Origin: Caryophanales bacterium UBA743
GTDB taxonomy: Bacteria; Bacillota_I; Bacilli_A; RFN20; CAG-826
Length of the DNA: 40,037 bases
Assembly: GCA_002297365.1 (NCBI GenBank)
Contig: DBKT01000007.1
Span: forward strand, 1-40,037
Reading direction: 5' to 3'
In this document: one piece after another, positions 8,048-15,646 of the stretch
Numbering within the stretch: the first letter of the stretch is position 1
How the letters are laid out: each line of letters starts with the position of its first letter
The notes under the pieces: model-generated
What the model was told of the DNA's origin: nothing
Seen by the model: the letters and a program-made list of their open reading frames with translations, nothing else
Databases searched by the model: none
Program-made: the position numbers and the translations under genes

Positions 8048-9049
8048 ATGGGTTTATTCGCATATTTAAAAAACAAATTCTCTAAGAAAAAAGAAGAATC
8101 CGCTTCTCAAACTCAAACTTTGAAATATCAAAAAGGATTAGCGAAATCCCGCGCTGCTTTCGCCGATCGTTTAGAAGAACTTTCCAAACGTTATGAAAAA
8201 GTGAACGCGGATTATTTTGATGAATTGGAGCAAATTCTCATCGAGGCGGATGTCGGGGTAGAGTTAACTTTAAAACTGTTAGATAGCCTTCTTAGCAAAT
8301 CCCAAAAGGAAGGAATCACCGATCCCAAGAAAATCAACGAAGAGTTAATCGACTTGATGTTCGTCGATTATCTAGAAAGCGGTGACTCCATCGTTAATGA
8401 CATTCAATTTCATGAGGGAGAAACCACCGTTTTGCTTGTCATTGGCGTTAACGGCGTCGGAAAGACGACGACAATCGCCAAATTGGCCAAACGATACCTT
8501 GACAAAGGAAAGAAAGTTATGCTTGCCGCCGCTGATACCTTCCGCGCTGGAGCGGTGGAACAGCTTAAAATTTGGGCAAAAAGACTAAATTGCCCAATCG
8601 TCGCCAAAGAGGAAAACTCCGATCCCGCATCCGTTTGTTTTGATGCGGCCAAATACGCTAAAGACCATCATATTGATTTGCTGATCGTGGATACGGCTGG
8701 AAGACTGCAAAATAAGAAGAACCTCATGGATGAGCTTGCTAAGATGAAACGCGTTCTCTCCCGCGAAATCCCTAATGCCCCTCACGAGACTTTTCTAGTA
8801 ATTGACGCGACCACCGGGCAAAACGGCGTTACCCAAGCCGCTTCCTTTAAGGAGGTAGTGGATTTAACGGGAATTGTCATTACCAAAATGGACGGCACAT
8901 CGAAGGGCGGCATTATTCTTTCCATCCGTTCTCAATTAGGCATTCCTGTCCGCTTTATTGGGCTTGGTGAGCAAATGGACGATTTAGAAGAGTTCGATTT
9001 GGATGAATATCTACATGCCCTTCTTGTTGGAGATAAGAAAGATGAATGA
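8048..9049 (+). CDS. ftsY: Signal recognition particle receptor FtsY
   Basis: FtsY is the SRP receptor GTPase at the cytoplasmic membrane and pairs with Ffh. The NG domain is complete: G1 GVNGVGKTTT (residues 133-142), DTFRAGAVEQL, DTAGR, the TKMDG G4 motif and SKGG. The N-terminal acidic A domain is almost absent: only about 35 basic residues (KNKFSKKKEE) precede the N domain. This is a short FtsY of the Gram-positive kind. A Shine-Dalgarno-like GGGGG lies nine bases upstream of the ATG. The stop codon overlaps the ylxM start, linking the SRP genes. Confidence 0.95.
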   Translation: MGLFAYLKNKFSKKKEESASQTQTLKYQKGLAKSRAAFADRLEELSKRYEKVNADYFDELEQILIEADVGVELTLKLLDSLLSKSQKEGITDPKKINEELIDLMFVDYLESGDSIVNDIQFHEGETTVLLVIGVNGVGKTTTIAKLAKRYLDKGKKVMLAAADTFRAGAVEQLKIWAKRLNCPIVAKEENSDPASVCFDAAKYAKDHHIDLLIVDTAGRLQNKKNLMDELAKMKRVLSREIPNAPHETFLVIDATTGQNGVTQAASFKEVVDLTGIVITKMDGTSKGGIILSIRSQLGIPVRFIGLGEQMDDLEEFDLDEYLHALLVGDKKDE

Positions 9050-9350
9050 TGATCTTTTGCTAAAAAGAGAGGAGGTCCTCCTTCTTTTCGATGAATATAA
9101 GAATCTTTTGACATCCTCTCAGCAAAACATATTTTCCGATTATTACCTCTATGACCTTTCTCTTTCGGAAATAGCTGAAAACCATCATATTTCTAAAGCG
9201 GCCGCGTCCGATTCGCTTCATAAATCATTGACAAAATTGCAAGAATATGAAGAAAAGCTTCATGAAGTTTCCTTTAAAAAGAAAGTGATTGAAGCAATTC
9301 AGAAAAACGACTTTACATCCATTCGGGAGGAATTAAGAAATGGCATTTGA
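9042..9350 (+). CDS. ylxM: YlxM/p13-like HTH protein of the SRP operon
   Basis: This 102-residue helix-turn-helix protein of the YlxM family is encoded next to ffh in most Firmicutes and is reported to stimulate SRP GTPase activity in streptococci. The sigma-70 region 4-like HTH is visible (LTSSQQNIFSDYYLYDLSLSE, then IAENHHISKAAASDSLHKSL). I chose the ATG at 9042 because it overlaps the ftsY stop (ATGAATGA) and has GGAG nine bases upstream. An in-frame ATG at 9003 lies within ftsY, gives a non-family extension and was rejected. Its end overlaps the ffh start by 11 bases. Confidence 0.9.
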   Translation: MNDDLLLKREEVLLLFDEYKNLLTSSQQNIFSDYYLYDLSLSEIAENHHISKAAASDSLHKSLTKLQEYEEKLHEVSFKKKVIEAIQKNDFTSIREELRNGI

Positions 9351-10677
9351 ATCATTAACCGAAAAATTTAGCAACATTTTTAAGAAAATGCGCCGCGAGA
9401 GCACTTTGACAGAAGCGAACATGGATGCCGCTTTAAAGGAAATCCGTATCGCTCTTTTAGAAGCGGACGTTAATTACAAGGTTGTCAAAGCTTTCACCAA
9501 TGACGTCAAAGAAAAAGCGTTGGGCCAGGAAGTTCTTAAGAAAGTGAACCCCTCTCAGCAACTAATTAAAATCTGCCATGATGAATTAGAGGAGCTTCTC
9601 GGAGCAGAAAACACGGAAATCACCTTTAGCAAGAACGGCTTAACGACCATTATGCTTGTCGGTCTTCAAGGAAGCGGCAAAACCACATCCGCTTCAAAGC
9701 TGGCTTATTTGATGAAAAACAAGCTTCAGAAAAAAGTCCTTCTGGCAGGATTGGACGTTTACCGTCCTGCTGCTATCGAGCAACTTGGAACGCTAGCAAA
9801 ATCCATCCAAGTTGATTTCTTCGAGCTAGGAACGGACGTAAATCCCGTTGAAGTTGCAAAAAAAGCAAAAGAGACCGCAATTCGTGAGGGATATGATGTG
9901 CTCATCCTTGATACTGCCGGCCGTCTTCAAATAGATGAGAGGCTTATGGATGAGCTTAAAAACATCAATTCGGAGATTCATCCGGAAGAGGTTCTTCTTC
10001 TTGTTGACGCCATGGCTGGGCAGGATGCGGTCAATGTTGCAAACGCCTTTAATGCCAAACTTCGTCTTTCTGGCGTTATCATGTCTAAGCTTGATGGCGA
10101 CGCAAAAGGAGGGGCCGCCTTATCCATCAAATACATAACGGGCCTTCCTATTAAATTTGCCGGCGTTGGCGAAAAGGTCACCGATCTCGACATTTTTCAT
10201 CCCTCAAGAATGGCCGATCGTATCCTTGGGATGGGTGACGTGGTCTCTTTGGTTGAAAAAGCCAAGGAAGTCATGGACGAAAAAGAAGCCGCTAGGGATG
10301 CGAAAAAACTTCTTGCTGGCGAATTCACTTTAGACGATATGCTCAAACAAATGAAGACGGTTCAACGCATGGGCTCGATTTCCGCTATCGCAAAATTAAT
10401 CCCCGGTATGCCTTCTTTAAGCCAAGAGCAACAAGATGCAGCCGAAAAAAGAATGAAAGATTTCGAAGTCATCATCAATTCCATGACTCCTTATGAAAGA
10501 AGACACCCGGATTGCTTAAAGTTCTCCCATAAAAACCGTATTGCCAAAGGATGCGGCAAAACGAACGCCGATGTAAATCGCGTTATCAAGCAATGGGAAA
10601 AATCAAAAGAAATGATGAAACAAATGAAGCAATACCAAAAATCAGGGAAAATGCCCCCGATGGGAGGCTTCCGTTAA
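9340..10677 (+). CDS. ffh: Signal recognition particle protein Ffh
   Basis: Ffh binds signal sequences at the ribosome and 4.5S/6S SRP RNA, and forms a GTPase pair with FtsY. The NG domain shows GLQGSGKTT (108-116), DTAGRLQID, SKLDGDAKGG and FAGVGEKVTDLD. The methionine-rich M domain follows (DDMLKQMKTVQRMGSI, LIPGMP, MTPYERRHPDCL) and ends in a KMPPMGG tail. The length of 445 residues is normal. GGGAGG nine bases before the ATG, inside ylxM, is the ribosome binding site. The stop codon overlaps the end of convergent trmD by four bases, with no terminator between them. Confidence 0.97.
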   Translation: MAFESLTEKFSNIFKKMRRESTLTEANMDAALKEIRIALLEADVNYKVVKAFTNDVKEKALGQEVLKKVNPSQQLIKICHDELEELLGAENTEITFSKNGLTTIMLVGLQGSGKTTSASKLAYLMKNKLQKKVLLAGLDVYRPAAIEQLGTLAKSIQVDFFELGTDVNPVEVAKKAKETAIREGYDVLILDTAGRLQIDERLMDELKNINSEIHPEEVLLLVDAMAGQDAVNVANAFNAKLRLSGVIMSKLDGDAKGGAALSIKYITGLPIKFAGVGEKVTDLDIFHPSRMADRILGMGDVVSLVEKAKEVMDEKEAARDAKKLLAGEFTLDDMLKQMKTVQRMGSISAIAKLIPGMPSLSQEQQDAAEKRMKDFEVIINSMTPYERRHPDCLKFSHKNRIAKGCGKTNADVNRVIKQWEKSKEMMKQMKQYQKSGKMPPMGGFR

Positions 10678-11456
10678 TTTTCTTTCTTTTTGATAAATTT
10701 ATGGCCTTTTTCCAAGGCTTCCTGTTCCCATTTAGGGGTTTCAGAGCTCTTTGCTTCGGCCAAGAGCTTTTTGTCTTGCTTGCTCAGCTCTAATTTCTCA
10801 AATAAGTCTGGACGATATTTTTCCGTTAAAAGAAGGGATTCCTTGCGATGGTATTTGCGAATTGCCTCATGATTCCCGGAATAGAGGATATCAGGGACTT
10901 TTTGTCCCTCGAAATCATACGGTTCCGTGTATTGGGGGTACTCTAAAACGTTGTCATTAAAAGACTCATCTTTCAAAGATTCGTCATTAATCGCTCCATC
11001 TAATAAGCGAATAACGGAATCAGCAACAGCCATCGCGGGCGTTTCTCCTCCCGTGAGGATATAATCGCCGATAGAAAGCAATTCATCGACATAAGGATTC
11101 ACTCTTTCGTCGATTCCTTCATAATGGCCGCATAAAAGAATCAAATGCTCCATTTTGGAAAACTCTTGGGCTTTCTCTTGATTATAAGTGGTTCCCCTCG
11201 GAGAAAACAAAACCGTGTGGGACGTGGGTGTTTTTTTGTCCTTTAAGGCGTCGATAATGGGCTGACATTTCATGATTAGCCCAGCTCCTCCGCCTATTGG
11301 AGGAGTATCCGTTCTTCCGTATTTGTCTTTCGTGTAATCGCGGATTTGGACGCATTCGACTTCAACGACGCCTTTTTGAATGGCTCTTTTGATGATGGAA
11401 TTGCCCAAAAAACCTTCAAAGAAGGAAGGAAAAAGTGTCAAAATCGTAATTTTCAT
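10674..11456 (-). CDS. trmD: tRNA (guanine37-N1)-methyltransferase TrmD
   Basis: TrmD methylates G37 next to the anticodon of several tRNAs with S-adenosylmethionine and prevents +1 frameshifting. The N-terminal part has TLFPSFFEGFLGNSIIKRA and the catalytic-region motif IRDYTKDKYGRTDTPPIGGGAG. The SPOUT trefoil knot carries LLCGHYEGIDERV and SIGDYILTGGE, followed by the usual C-terminal domain. The 260-residue length is slightly long, with a basic C-terminal tail. It is the last gene of the minus-strand rpsP-khpA-rimM-trmD operon and overlaps rimM by four bases. Confidence 0.96.
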   Translation of the reverse strand: MKITILTLFPSFFEGFLGNSIIKRAIQKGVVEVECVQIRDYTKDKYGRTDTPPIGGGAGLIMKCQPIIDALKDKKTPTSHTVLFSPRGTTYNQEKAQEFSKMEHLILLCGHYEGIDERVNPYVDELLSIGDYILTGGETPAMAVADSVIRLLDGAINDESLKDESFNDNVLEYPQYTEPYDFEGQKVPDILYSGNHEAIRKYHRKESLLLTEKYRPDLFEKLELSKQDKKLLAEAKSSETPKWEQEALEKGHKFIKKKEN

Positions 11457-11968
11457 AACAATCCAGGGATGACGTGTATCAATATTTCTTTTTTCGATAC
11501 GTCAATGGAAGCGATGAATGCGTCCATTACAAAGGGGACGTAACATATTTTTCCGTTTTCTTCTTTGATTTTCAAATTGCTGGAAGAAGCGAAGCTAAGG
11601 ACGTCAATGACTTCGCCTATTTTTTCGTTTGTTTCTTGATTGATTGCCTTGGAACCGATCAAATCGGAGAGGTGGAAGTAGCCTTCGGGAAGGGTTGCTT
11701 CTTCTTCAGGTATCTCAATCTCGTATCCAACGAGGTCTTCGACTAGGTTGATGTCTTCCATTCCTTTGAAAGAAATGAAATAGTAATCGCCAGAATCACG
11801 GAAAGAAGCGAGTTCTACTTCCTTTTCTTCACCGCTTTTTGGGTTTTTCAAAAAGAGCTTTCTCCCAATTTGAAAACGATCTGAAGCAAAAGAGGTGAGA
11901 CTTTTGCAACGCAATACGCCCACAAGGCCGAATGGTTTGATGATTTTTCCGATGCAAATTGTTTTCAT
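11453..11968 (-). CDS. rimM: Ribosome maturation factor RimM
   Basis: RimM assists assembly of the 30S head around S19. The N-terminal RimM domain has IGKIIKPFGLVGVLRC, and the C-terminal PRC-barrel part has YFHLSDLIGSKAINQETNEKIGEV. I start it at the ATG at 11968 (MKTICIGKI), giving 171 residues, because the family begins at this motif. A longer frame starting at 12004 would overlap khpA and lie in a hairpin. There is no clear Shine-Dalgarno sequence at 11968. The gene ends with a four-base overlap into trmD. Confidence 0.92.
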   Translation of the reverse strand: MKTICIGKIIKPFGLVGVLRCKSLTSFASDRFQIGRKLFLKNPKSGEEKEVELASFRDSGDYYFISFKGMEDINLVEDLVGYEIEIPEEEATLPEGYFHLSDLIGSKAINQETNEKIGEVIDVLSFASSSNLKIKEENGKICYVPFVMDAFIASIDVSKKEILIHVIPGLL

Positions 11969-11979
11969 AATGAAAGAAA

Positions 11980-12003
11980 TGACGCTGATATTACTCAGCG
12001 TCA
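11980..12003 (-). other. Intra-operon hairpin between khpA and rimM
   Basis: A perfect 9-base inverted repeat (TGACGCTGA / TCAGCGTCA) with a 6-base loop spans the last codons and stop of khpA. In the transcribed direction it is followed by a pyrimidine stretch (TTTCTTTC). It could be a weak terminator or an RNA processing/stability element that lowers rimM-trmD output relative to rpsP. Confidence 0.55.
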
Positions 12004-12287
12004 TTCTCCTTTTCTTTTTCTTTGTCTTCTTCGCTGAAACTTTCGAATTTCAAATGGATACGAATGTTGGAATTGTCAGCTTTTCCCGCGATGCCGACGG
12101 CTTCGCGCAAAGCGTTGGCGACAACTCCTCTTTTCCCGATCAAACGCGCTGTATCATCGTCTTCGGCGACGATTAGCAAAGACACGTCCTTCTCATTTGA
12201 GCCTGGAAGCTCGCGAATCATGATGGAGTCACGATGCTCAACAAGTGGATCGATTAGGCCGTGAACGACCTTCTCGTAATCGATCAT
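11991..12287 (-). CDS. khpA: KH-domain RNA-binding protein KhpA (YlqC)
   Basis: This 98-residue single KH-domain protein carries the GxxG loop IGKRG preceded by DDDTAR. KhpA is a small RNA chaperone that in several Firmicutes pairs with KhpB/Jag and affects cell division and size. The family is usually about 76-80 residues; here an extra charged tail (SEEDKEKEKENDAE) extends the C-terminus. It starts one base inside the rpsP stop codon with AAGGAG upstream, so translation is coupled to rpsP. This matches the rpsP-ylqC pairing of Bacillus. Confidence 0.92.
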   Translation of the reverse strand: MIDYEKVVHGLIDPLVEHRDSIMIRELPGSNEKDVSLLIVAEDDDTARLIGKRGVVANALREAVGIAGKADNSNIRIHLKFESFSEEDKEKEKENDAE

Positions 12288-12577
12288 TATTTTTTCTCCT
12301 TGTTGGCTTTTTTGACTTTGCTCTCTGCAAATTTGGTCATAATTCCCTTTCTCGAGAACATGGCACGAACACTGTCAGATGGAGCAGCGCCATTATTGAG
12401 CCACTTTAAGGCTAATTCTTCGTTAATATCGGCTTTCTCTTCGCCAAAGGCTGGGTCATAGGTTCCGATTTGTTCGATGTAGCGGCCATCTCTTGGAGAG
12501 CGAGAATCAGCAACAACGATACGATAGAATGGGTCTTTGTGACGACCAATACGGGTTAATCTAATTTTAACGGACAT
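12287..12577 (-). CDS. rpsP: 30S ribosomal protein S16
   Basis: S16 is an early 16S rRNA-binding protein needed for 30S assembly. The start MSVKIRLTRIGRHKDPFYRIVV and the motifs SPRDGRYIEQIGTYDP and NEELALKWLNNGAAPSDSV are diagnostic. I use the ATG at 12577, preceded by AAAAGGAG eight bases upstream, giving 96 residues. A longer frame from 12631 begins inside the promoter and was rejected. It is the first gene of the minus-strand operon. Confidence 0.96.
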   Translation of the reverse strand: MSVKIRLTRIGRHKDPFYRIVVADSRSPRDGRYIEQIGTYDPAFGEEKADINEELALKWLNNGAAPSDSVRAMFSRKGIMTKFAESKVKKANKEKK

Positions 12578-12602
12578 GATAAATTCTCCTTTTCCGGGGA
12601 AT

Positions 12603-12631
12603 ATGATAATGAATACATATATTGCCGTCAA
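12603..12631 (-). promoter_or_regulatory. Promoter of the rpsP-khpA-rimM-trmD operon
   Basis: On the minus strand, TTGACG (12626-12631) and TATCAT (12603-12608) are 17 bases apart. The leader to the rpsP ATG would be about 19 bases, just enough for the AAAAGGAG ribosome binding site. Confidence 0.75.
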
Positions 12632-12658
12632 GCAAAATTACTTAACCCTTATTCGCAC

Positions 12659-12687
12659 TTGTAAAAACCTTTCTTTGAATTTAGAAT
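12659..12687 (+). promoter_or_regulatory. Promoter of rplS
   Basis: TTGTAA (12659-12664) and TAGAAT (12682-12687) are separated by 17 bases. Start of transcription would be near 12694. The -35 box lies only 27 bases from the divergent rpsP -35, so the two ribosomal operons share a compact control region. Confidence 0.6.
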
Positions 12688-12693
12688 AATCGA

Positions 12694-12786
12694 CGCGTAT
12701 GTAAGTACGCTACGCAAGCTCCGCCATCCTTGTCACTTGGATGAGAACTTGAAGAGAACGCAATTCAAACATGAAGGAGAATAAGC
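12694..12786 (+). promoter_or_regulatory. Structured 5' leader of rplS, possible L19 leader
   Basis: The roughly 93-base leader can fold into small hairpins: GCGTA/TACGC around 12694-12710, CATCC/GGATG around 12725-12745, and TTGAA/TTCAA just before the ribosome binding site. Bacilli are known to have an L19 leader family upstream of rplS, thought to be bound by the protein for autoregulation. I cannot verify a match to that family without a covariance search. Confidence 0.4.
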
Positions 12787-13137
12787 ATGAACTTAAATTT
12801 AGTCGAAGAAGTTACGGCTTCTCAACTCCGCGATGACATCCCAGATTTCAAGGCTGGTGATACCGTCAGAGTTTCCGTCCGTATTATCGAAAATAAGAAA
12901 GAACGTATTCAGAATTACGAAGGCGTTGTTATCCAACGCCGTGGCCATGGGGTGAGCGAGACCTTCATTGTCAGAAAGATGTCCAGCGGTATTGGCGTGG
13001 AAAGAATCTTCCCAACCCATTCCCCATCTATCGCTAAGATTGAAGTTGTCAAACACGGTCATGTCAGAAGAGCCAGAATCCACTATATGCGTGGTCTTGC
13101 TGGCAAAGCTGCTCGTATTAAAGAAGCTACAAAATAA
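12787..13137 (+). CDS. rplS: 50S ribosomal protein L19
   Basis: L19 lies at the 30S-50S interface. The 116-residue sequence shows the family motifs FKAGDTVRVSVRI, ERIQNYEGVVIQRRG, TFIVRKMSSGIGVERIFPTHSP and VVKHGHVRRARIHYMRGL. GAAGGAG lies about eight bases before the ATG. It has its own promoter, leader and terminator, so it appears to be transcribed alone. It is separated from the inverted trmD operon, to which it belongs in Bacillus. Confidence 0.97.
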   Translation: MNLNLVEEVTASQLRDDIPDFKAGDTVRVSVRIIENKKERIQNYEGVVIQRRGHGVSETFIVRKMSSGIGVERIFPTHSPSIAKIEVVKHGHVRRARIHYMRGLAGKAARIKEATK

Positions 13138-13167
13138 GCATTTTGCTCTAATCTATCAAGTGACATC

Positions 13168-13193
13168 AAGGCTCCAGGATTGGAGCCTTTTCT
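13168..13193 (+). terminator. Terminator after rplS
   Basis: A 9-base-pair stem (AAGGCTCCA / TGGAGCCTT) with the 4-base loop GGAT is followed by a T-rich tail (13188-13195). Confidence 0.9.
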
Positions 13194-13195
13194 CT

Positions 13196-13223
13196 TTGCT
13201 TGATTAGTCCACATCGATATAAT
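13196..13223 (+). promoter_or_regulatory. Promoter of lepB, leaderless arrangement
   Basis: TTGCTT (13196-13201) and a perfect TATAAT (13218-13223) are 16 bases apart. The lepB ATG at 13233 is only nine bases past the -10, so the leader would be about three bases with no room for a Shine-Dalgarno sequence. Confidence 0.65.
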
Positions 13224-13232
13224 TTTCCCTGT

Positions 13233-14117
13233 ATGGCAGAATTCGTCGACGTTAATAAAGGAGACATATTGCCTCCTCTAAATCAAAAAAGGCAAAAGAA
13301 ACATTCATTCCGGAAGTTTTCCCGTTTGTTTCTTCAAATCTTTTTTGGCCTCATTTTAGCCGTTGTTTTCGCGGTTTCTGGGCAAACGTTATACGATTTT
13401 AACCGTTACCGCGCTTTTTATGTCAATGGGGAATCCATGTATCCGACGCTTAATAAAAATGCGGAAGCCTATGCAAAGGGCAATAAGGTTGCTACTAAGA
13501 CCTATCTTCTTGGCGATTTCTCTTCTCCGAATCATCAATATCTTTGCGATTATGGATTAATGGATGAAAAGGAAGGTTTCCTTTCTTCTCTTCAACGTTT
13601 TTCTATTGTGGTCACTTATTTTGATCAAGATATGAAAAAGAACGGAGACGTGTATCTTCCTAAGAGCGGAAGTGAGCTCAAAATCAAACGCGTTTTAGCT
13701 CTTCCGGGAGAAGAGATCTATTTTGACAATGGAGGAGAGCTATACATAAAAAGAGAAGGGGAATCTGTTTTCCAACTTATTGAGCAACCGTTTTTCAACG
13801 TCGATCCTTGGAATGAGGAATCGAAAGATTTTCTTTCAACGGTAAAAAAAGAAACCAATTTGGCTTCAAAGTATGCTTATGATGAGGAGCACCCTTGTCG
13901 TTTAGGTGACGAGGAATATTTTCTTGTGGGTGATAACCGCCTTAGAGGTTGCAGCAACGATTCCCGCGCGATCGGCCCTGTTTCCTCTTATTCAATTGTA
14001 GGAAGAGTCGTCACCATTATCGGAAAATGCTGGTATCAAATAGACCAAAACGGAAAGGGGCAGGAGACGATTGACTTTAAGAGCCTTATAATGCCATGGG
14101 GGTTAGAATTATTATGA
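13233..14117 (+). CDS. lepB: Type I signal peptidase
   Basis: LepB removes signal peptides from exported proteins at the outer membrane face. From the ATG at 13233 it is 294 residues long. A charged N-terminus is followed by one membrane segment (about residues 38-56, FGLILAVVFAVSG). The catalytic serine is S68 in NGESMYPTL, the general-base lysine is K152 in LKIKRVLALPGEE, and the GDNR box (FLVGDNRLRGCSNDSRAIG) follows. The region between these boxes is larger than in minimal enzymes. An in-frame TTG at 13200 falls in the -35 region and was rejected. The stop overlaps the rbgA start (ATGA). Confidence 0.94.
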   Translation: MAEFVDVNKGDILPPLNQKRQKKHSFRKFSRLFLQIFFGLILAVVFAVSGQTLYDFNRYRAFYVNGESMYPTLNKNAEAYAKGNKVATKTYLLGDFSSPNHQYLCDYGLMDEKEGFLSSLQRFSIVVTYFDQDMKKNGDVYLPKSGSELKIKRVLALPGEEIYFDNGGELYIKREGESVFQLIEQPFFNVDPWNEESKDFLSTVKKETNLASKYAYDEEHPCRLGDEEYFLVGDNRLRGCSNDSRAIGPVSSYSIVGRVVTIIGKCWYQIDQNGKGQETIDFKSLIMPWGLELL

Positions 14118-14986
14118 AAGAACTTCAACAGCAAAAAAATGTTCATTATTTCCCCGGCCATATGGCAAAAGCCCTCAATGCGATAGGACCGTTGGTAAAA
14201 GGGAGCGACTTGATTGTGGAAATCGCTGATGCAAGAGCCCCTTTAAGCACCCGTAATCCTTTACTCGAAAAATTTTTGGAAAACAAACCCCATTTGCTGC
14301 TTCTTTCAAAATTCGATAAAGCAGACGCGAATGTTACGAAAGATTGGATTGCATATTATAAAGGAAAAGGGCTGATTTGCTTTTCCAGCGATCTTAAACA
14401 TGCGAAAGTCTTGGACGCACTCCAAAAAATGAGCGTCTCTCTTGTTCAGAAAAAAAGGGAAAAAGAAGCCAAAATCGGCATGAAGAGACAACCGCTGCGC
14501 CTTTTGATTCTTGGCATTCCAAATGTTGGCAAATCAACTTTTATTAACAATCTTGCCGGTAAAAAAGCCGCTAAGGTTGCAAACCGTCCTGGTGTTACAA
14601 GAGCTGAGCAGTGGATCAAAGTCTCTAACGATTTCGTCTTGCTTGACACTCCAGGGATTCTCCCGATGAATTATCCAAACAAAGAAGAAGCAATCCGTCT
14701 TGCTTTGTTAGGTTCTATCAAAGAAGATGTATTGCCTTTGGATGATCTGGCTTCCAGGCTTTTTGACTATCTAAAAGAAAACTATCCTTTTTCTTTAAAA
14801 GAACGCTATGGGTTCGTTGACATCTCCGCCTTTGAGGAAAAAGACGTTCTCGAGAAAATCGCCAACGAGCGTGGCTATCTTTTGCAAGGCGGCTTAGCCG
14901 ACATTTCAAAAGCGTGCCACAGCCTTATTAAGGATTTCCAAGAAGGATATCTTGGAAATCTGACTTTGGAAAAACCTTTATGCTAA
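14114..14986 (+). CDS. rbgA: Ribosome biogenesis GTPase RbgA (YlqF)
   Basis: RbgA is a circularly permuted GTPase that acts late in 50S assembly. The family opening HYFPGHMAKAL is present, followed by the permuted order: G4 first (LSKFDKAD), then G1 (LGIPNVGKST), G2 (RPGVTRAEQW) and G3 (LLDTPGILP). G4 reads SKxD instead of the usual NKxD, a small deviation. The start at 14114 overlaps the lepB stop (ATGA). An ATG at 14096 would add six residues and is the alternative. It overlaps rnhB by seven bases, the conserved rbgA-rnhB pair of Firmicutes. Confidence 0.94.
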   Translation: MKELQQQKNVHYFPGHMAKALNAIGPLVKGSDLIVEIADARAPLSTRNPLLEKFLENKPHLLLLSKFDKADANVTKDWIAYYKGKGLICFSSDLKHAKVLDALQKMSVSLVQKKREKEAKIGMKRQPLRLLILGIPNVGKSTFINNLAGKKAAKVANRPGVTRAEQWIKVSNDFVLLDTPGILPMNYPNKEEAIRLALLGSIKEDVLPLDDLASRLFDYLKENYPFSLKERYGFVDISAFEEKDVLEKIANERGYLLQGGLADISKACHSLIKDFQEGYLGNLTLEKPLC

Positions 14987-15597
14987 CCAAAGAAAGAGAA
15001 TTCTACAGCCCTTTCGTTCATGCCATTGTCGGCATCGATGAAGCGGGAAGGGGCCCTTTGGCGGGGCCGGTTTTCGCCGCCGCCGTTTTATTTGACCCTT
15101 CTTATCAAAACGAGGAGATCAATGACTCTAAGAAATTGACCGAAAAAAGAAGAGAAGAGCTCTTCTTGGAGATAGAAAAAAACGCCATCGCTTATGGAAT
15201 CGCTTCCGTTAGCGCGGATGAAATCGATGAGATGAACATCTATGAGGCCACGAAGAAATGCATGCTGGCGGCTCTTTCTAAAATTCAAGTTCCTTACGAT
15301 ATGATCATCACAGACGCGATGAAACTGAAAACGGAAAAACCTCTTGTGGCGATGGTGAAGGGCGATGCTCATTGTTTAAATGTGGCGGCCGCTTCCATTC
15401 TTGCTAAAGTATCTCGTGACCGTTATATGGAAGAATTAGACAAGAAATATCCTCAATACGGCTTTGCTAAGCATAAAGGATATGGGACGAGGCTTCATAT
15501 GGAATCCTTAAAAAAATACGGGCCTATCGAACACGTTCATCGTAAGAGCTATGCACCCATCAAAGCCTTTTATTCTGAACAAATAAAACTTTTTTAG
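14980..15597 (+). CDS. rnhB: Ribonuclease HII
   Basis: RNase HII removes ribonucleotides and RNA from RNA-DNA hybrids. The motif GIDEAGRGPLAGPV contains the catalytic D20 and E21; NDSKKLTEKRREELF, ITDAMKL and the VKGDAHCLNVAAASILAKVSRD segment supply the remaining acidic residues. The 205-residue length is typical. Translation is coupled to rbgA by a seven-base overlap. Confidence 0.96.
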   Translation: MLTKEREFYSPFVHAIVGIDEAGRGPLAGPVFAAAVLFDPSYQNEEINDSKKLTEKRREELFLEIEKNAIAYGIASVSADEIDEMNIYEATKKCMLAALSKIQVPYDMIITDAMKLKTEKPLVAMVKGDAHCLNVAAASILAKVSRDRYMEELDKKYPQYGFAKHKGYGTRLHMESLKKYGPIEHVHRKSYAPIKAFYSEQIKLF

Positions 15598-15646
15598 GCA
15601 TTTTTCCGAAAACCTCGTCTTCTTATAAGTGAAGGGAGTTGGGAAA

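Noticed and set aside
11969..12004. Upstream start for rimM at 12004
   Set aside because: The added residues fall in the khpA-rimM hairpin and do not belong to the family; the ATG at 11968 matches the conserved N-terminus.
13200..13232. Upstream TTG start for lepB
   Set aside because: It lies in the promoter itself (overlapping the -35 TTGCTT), so it would not be in the mRNA.
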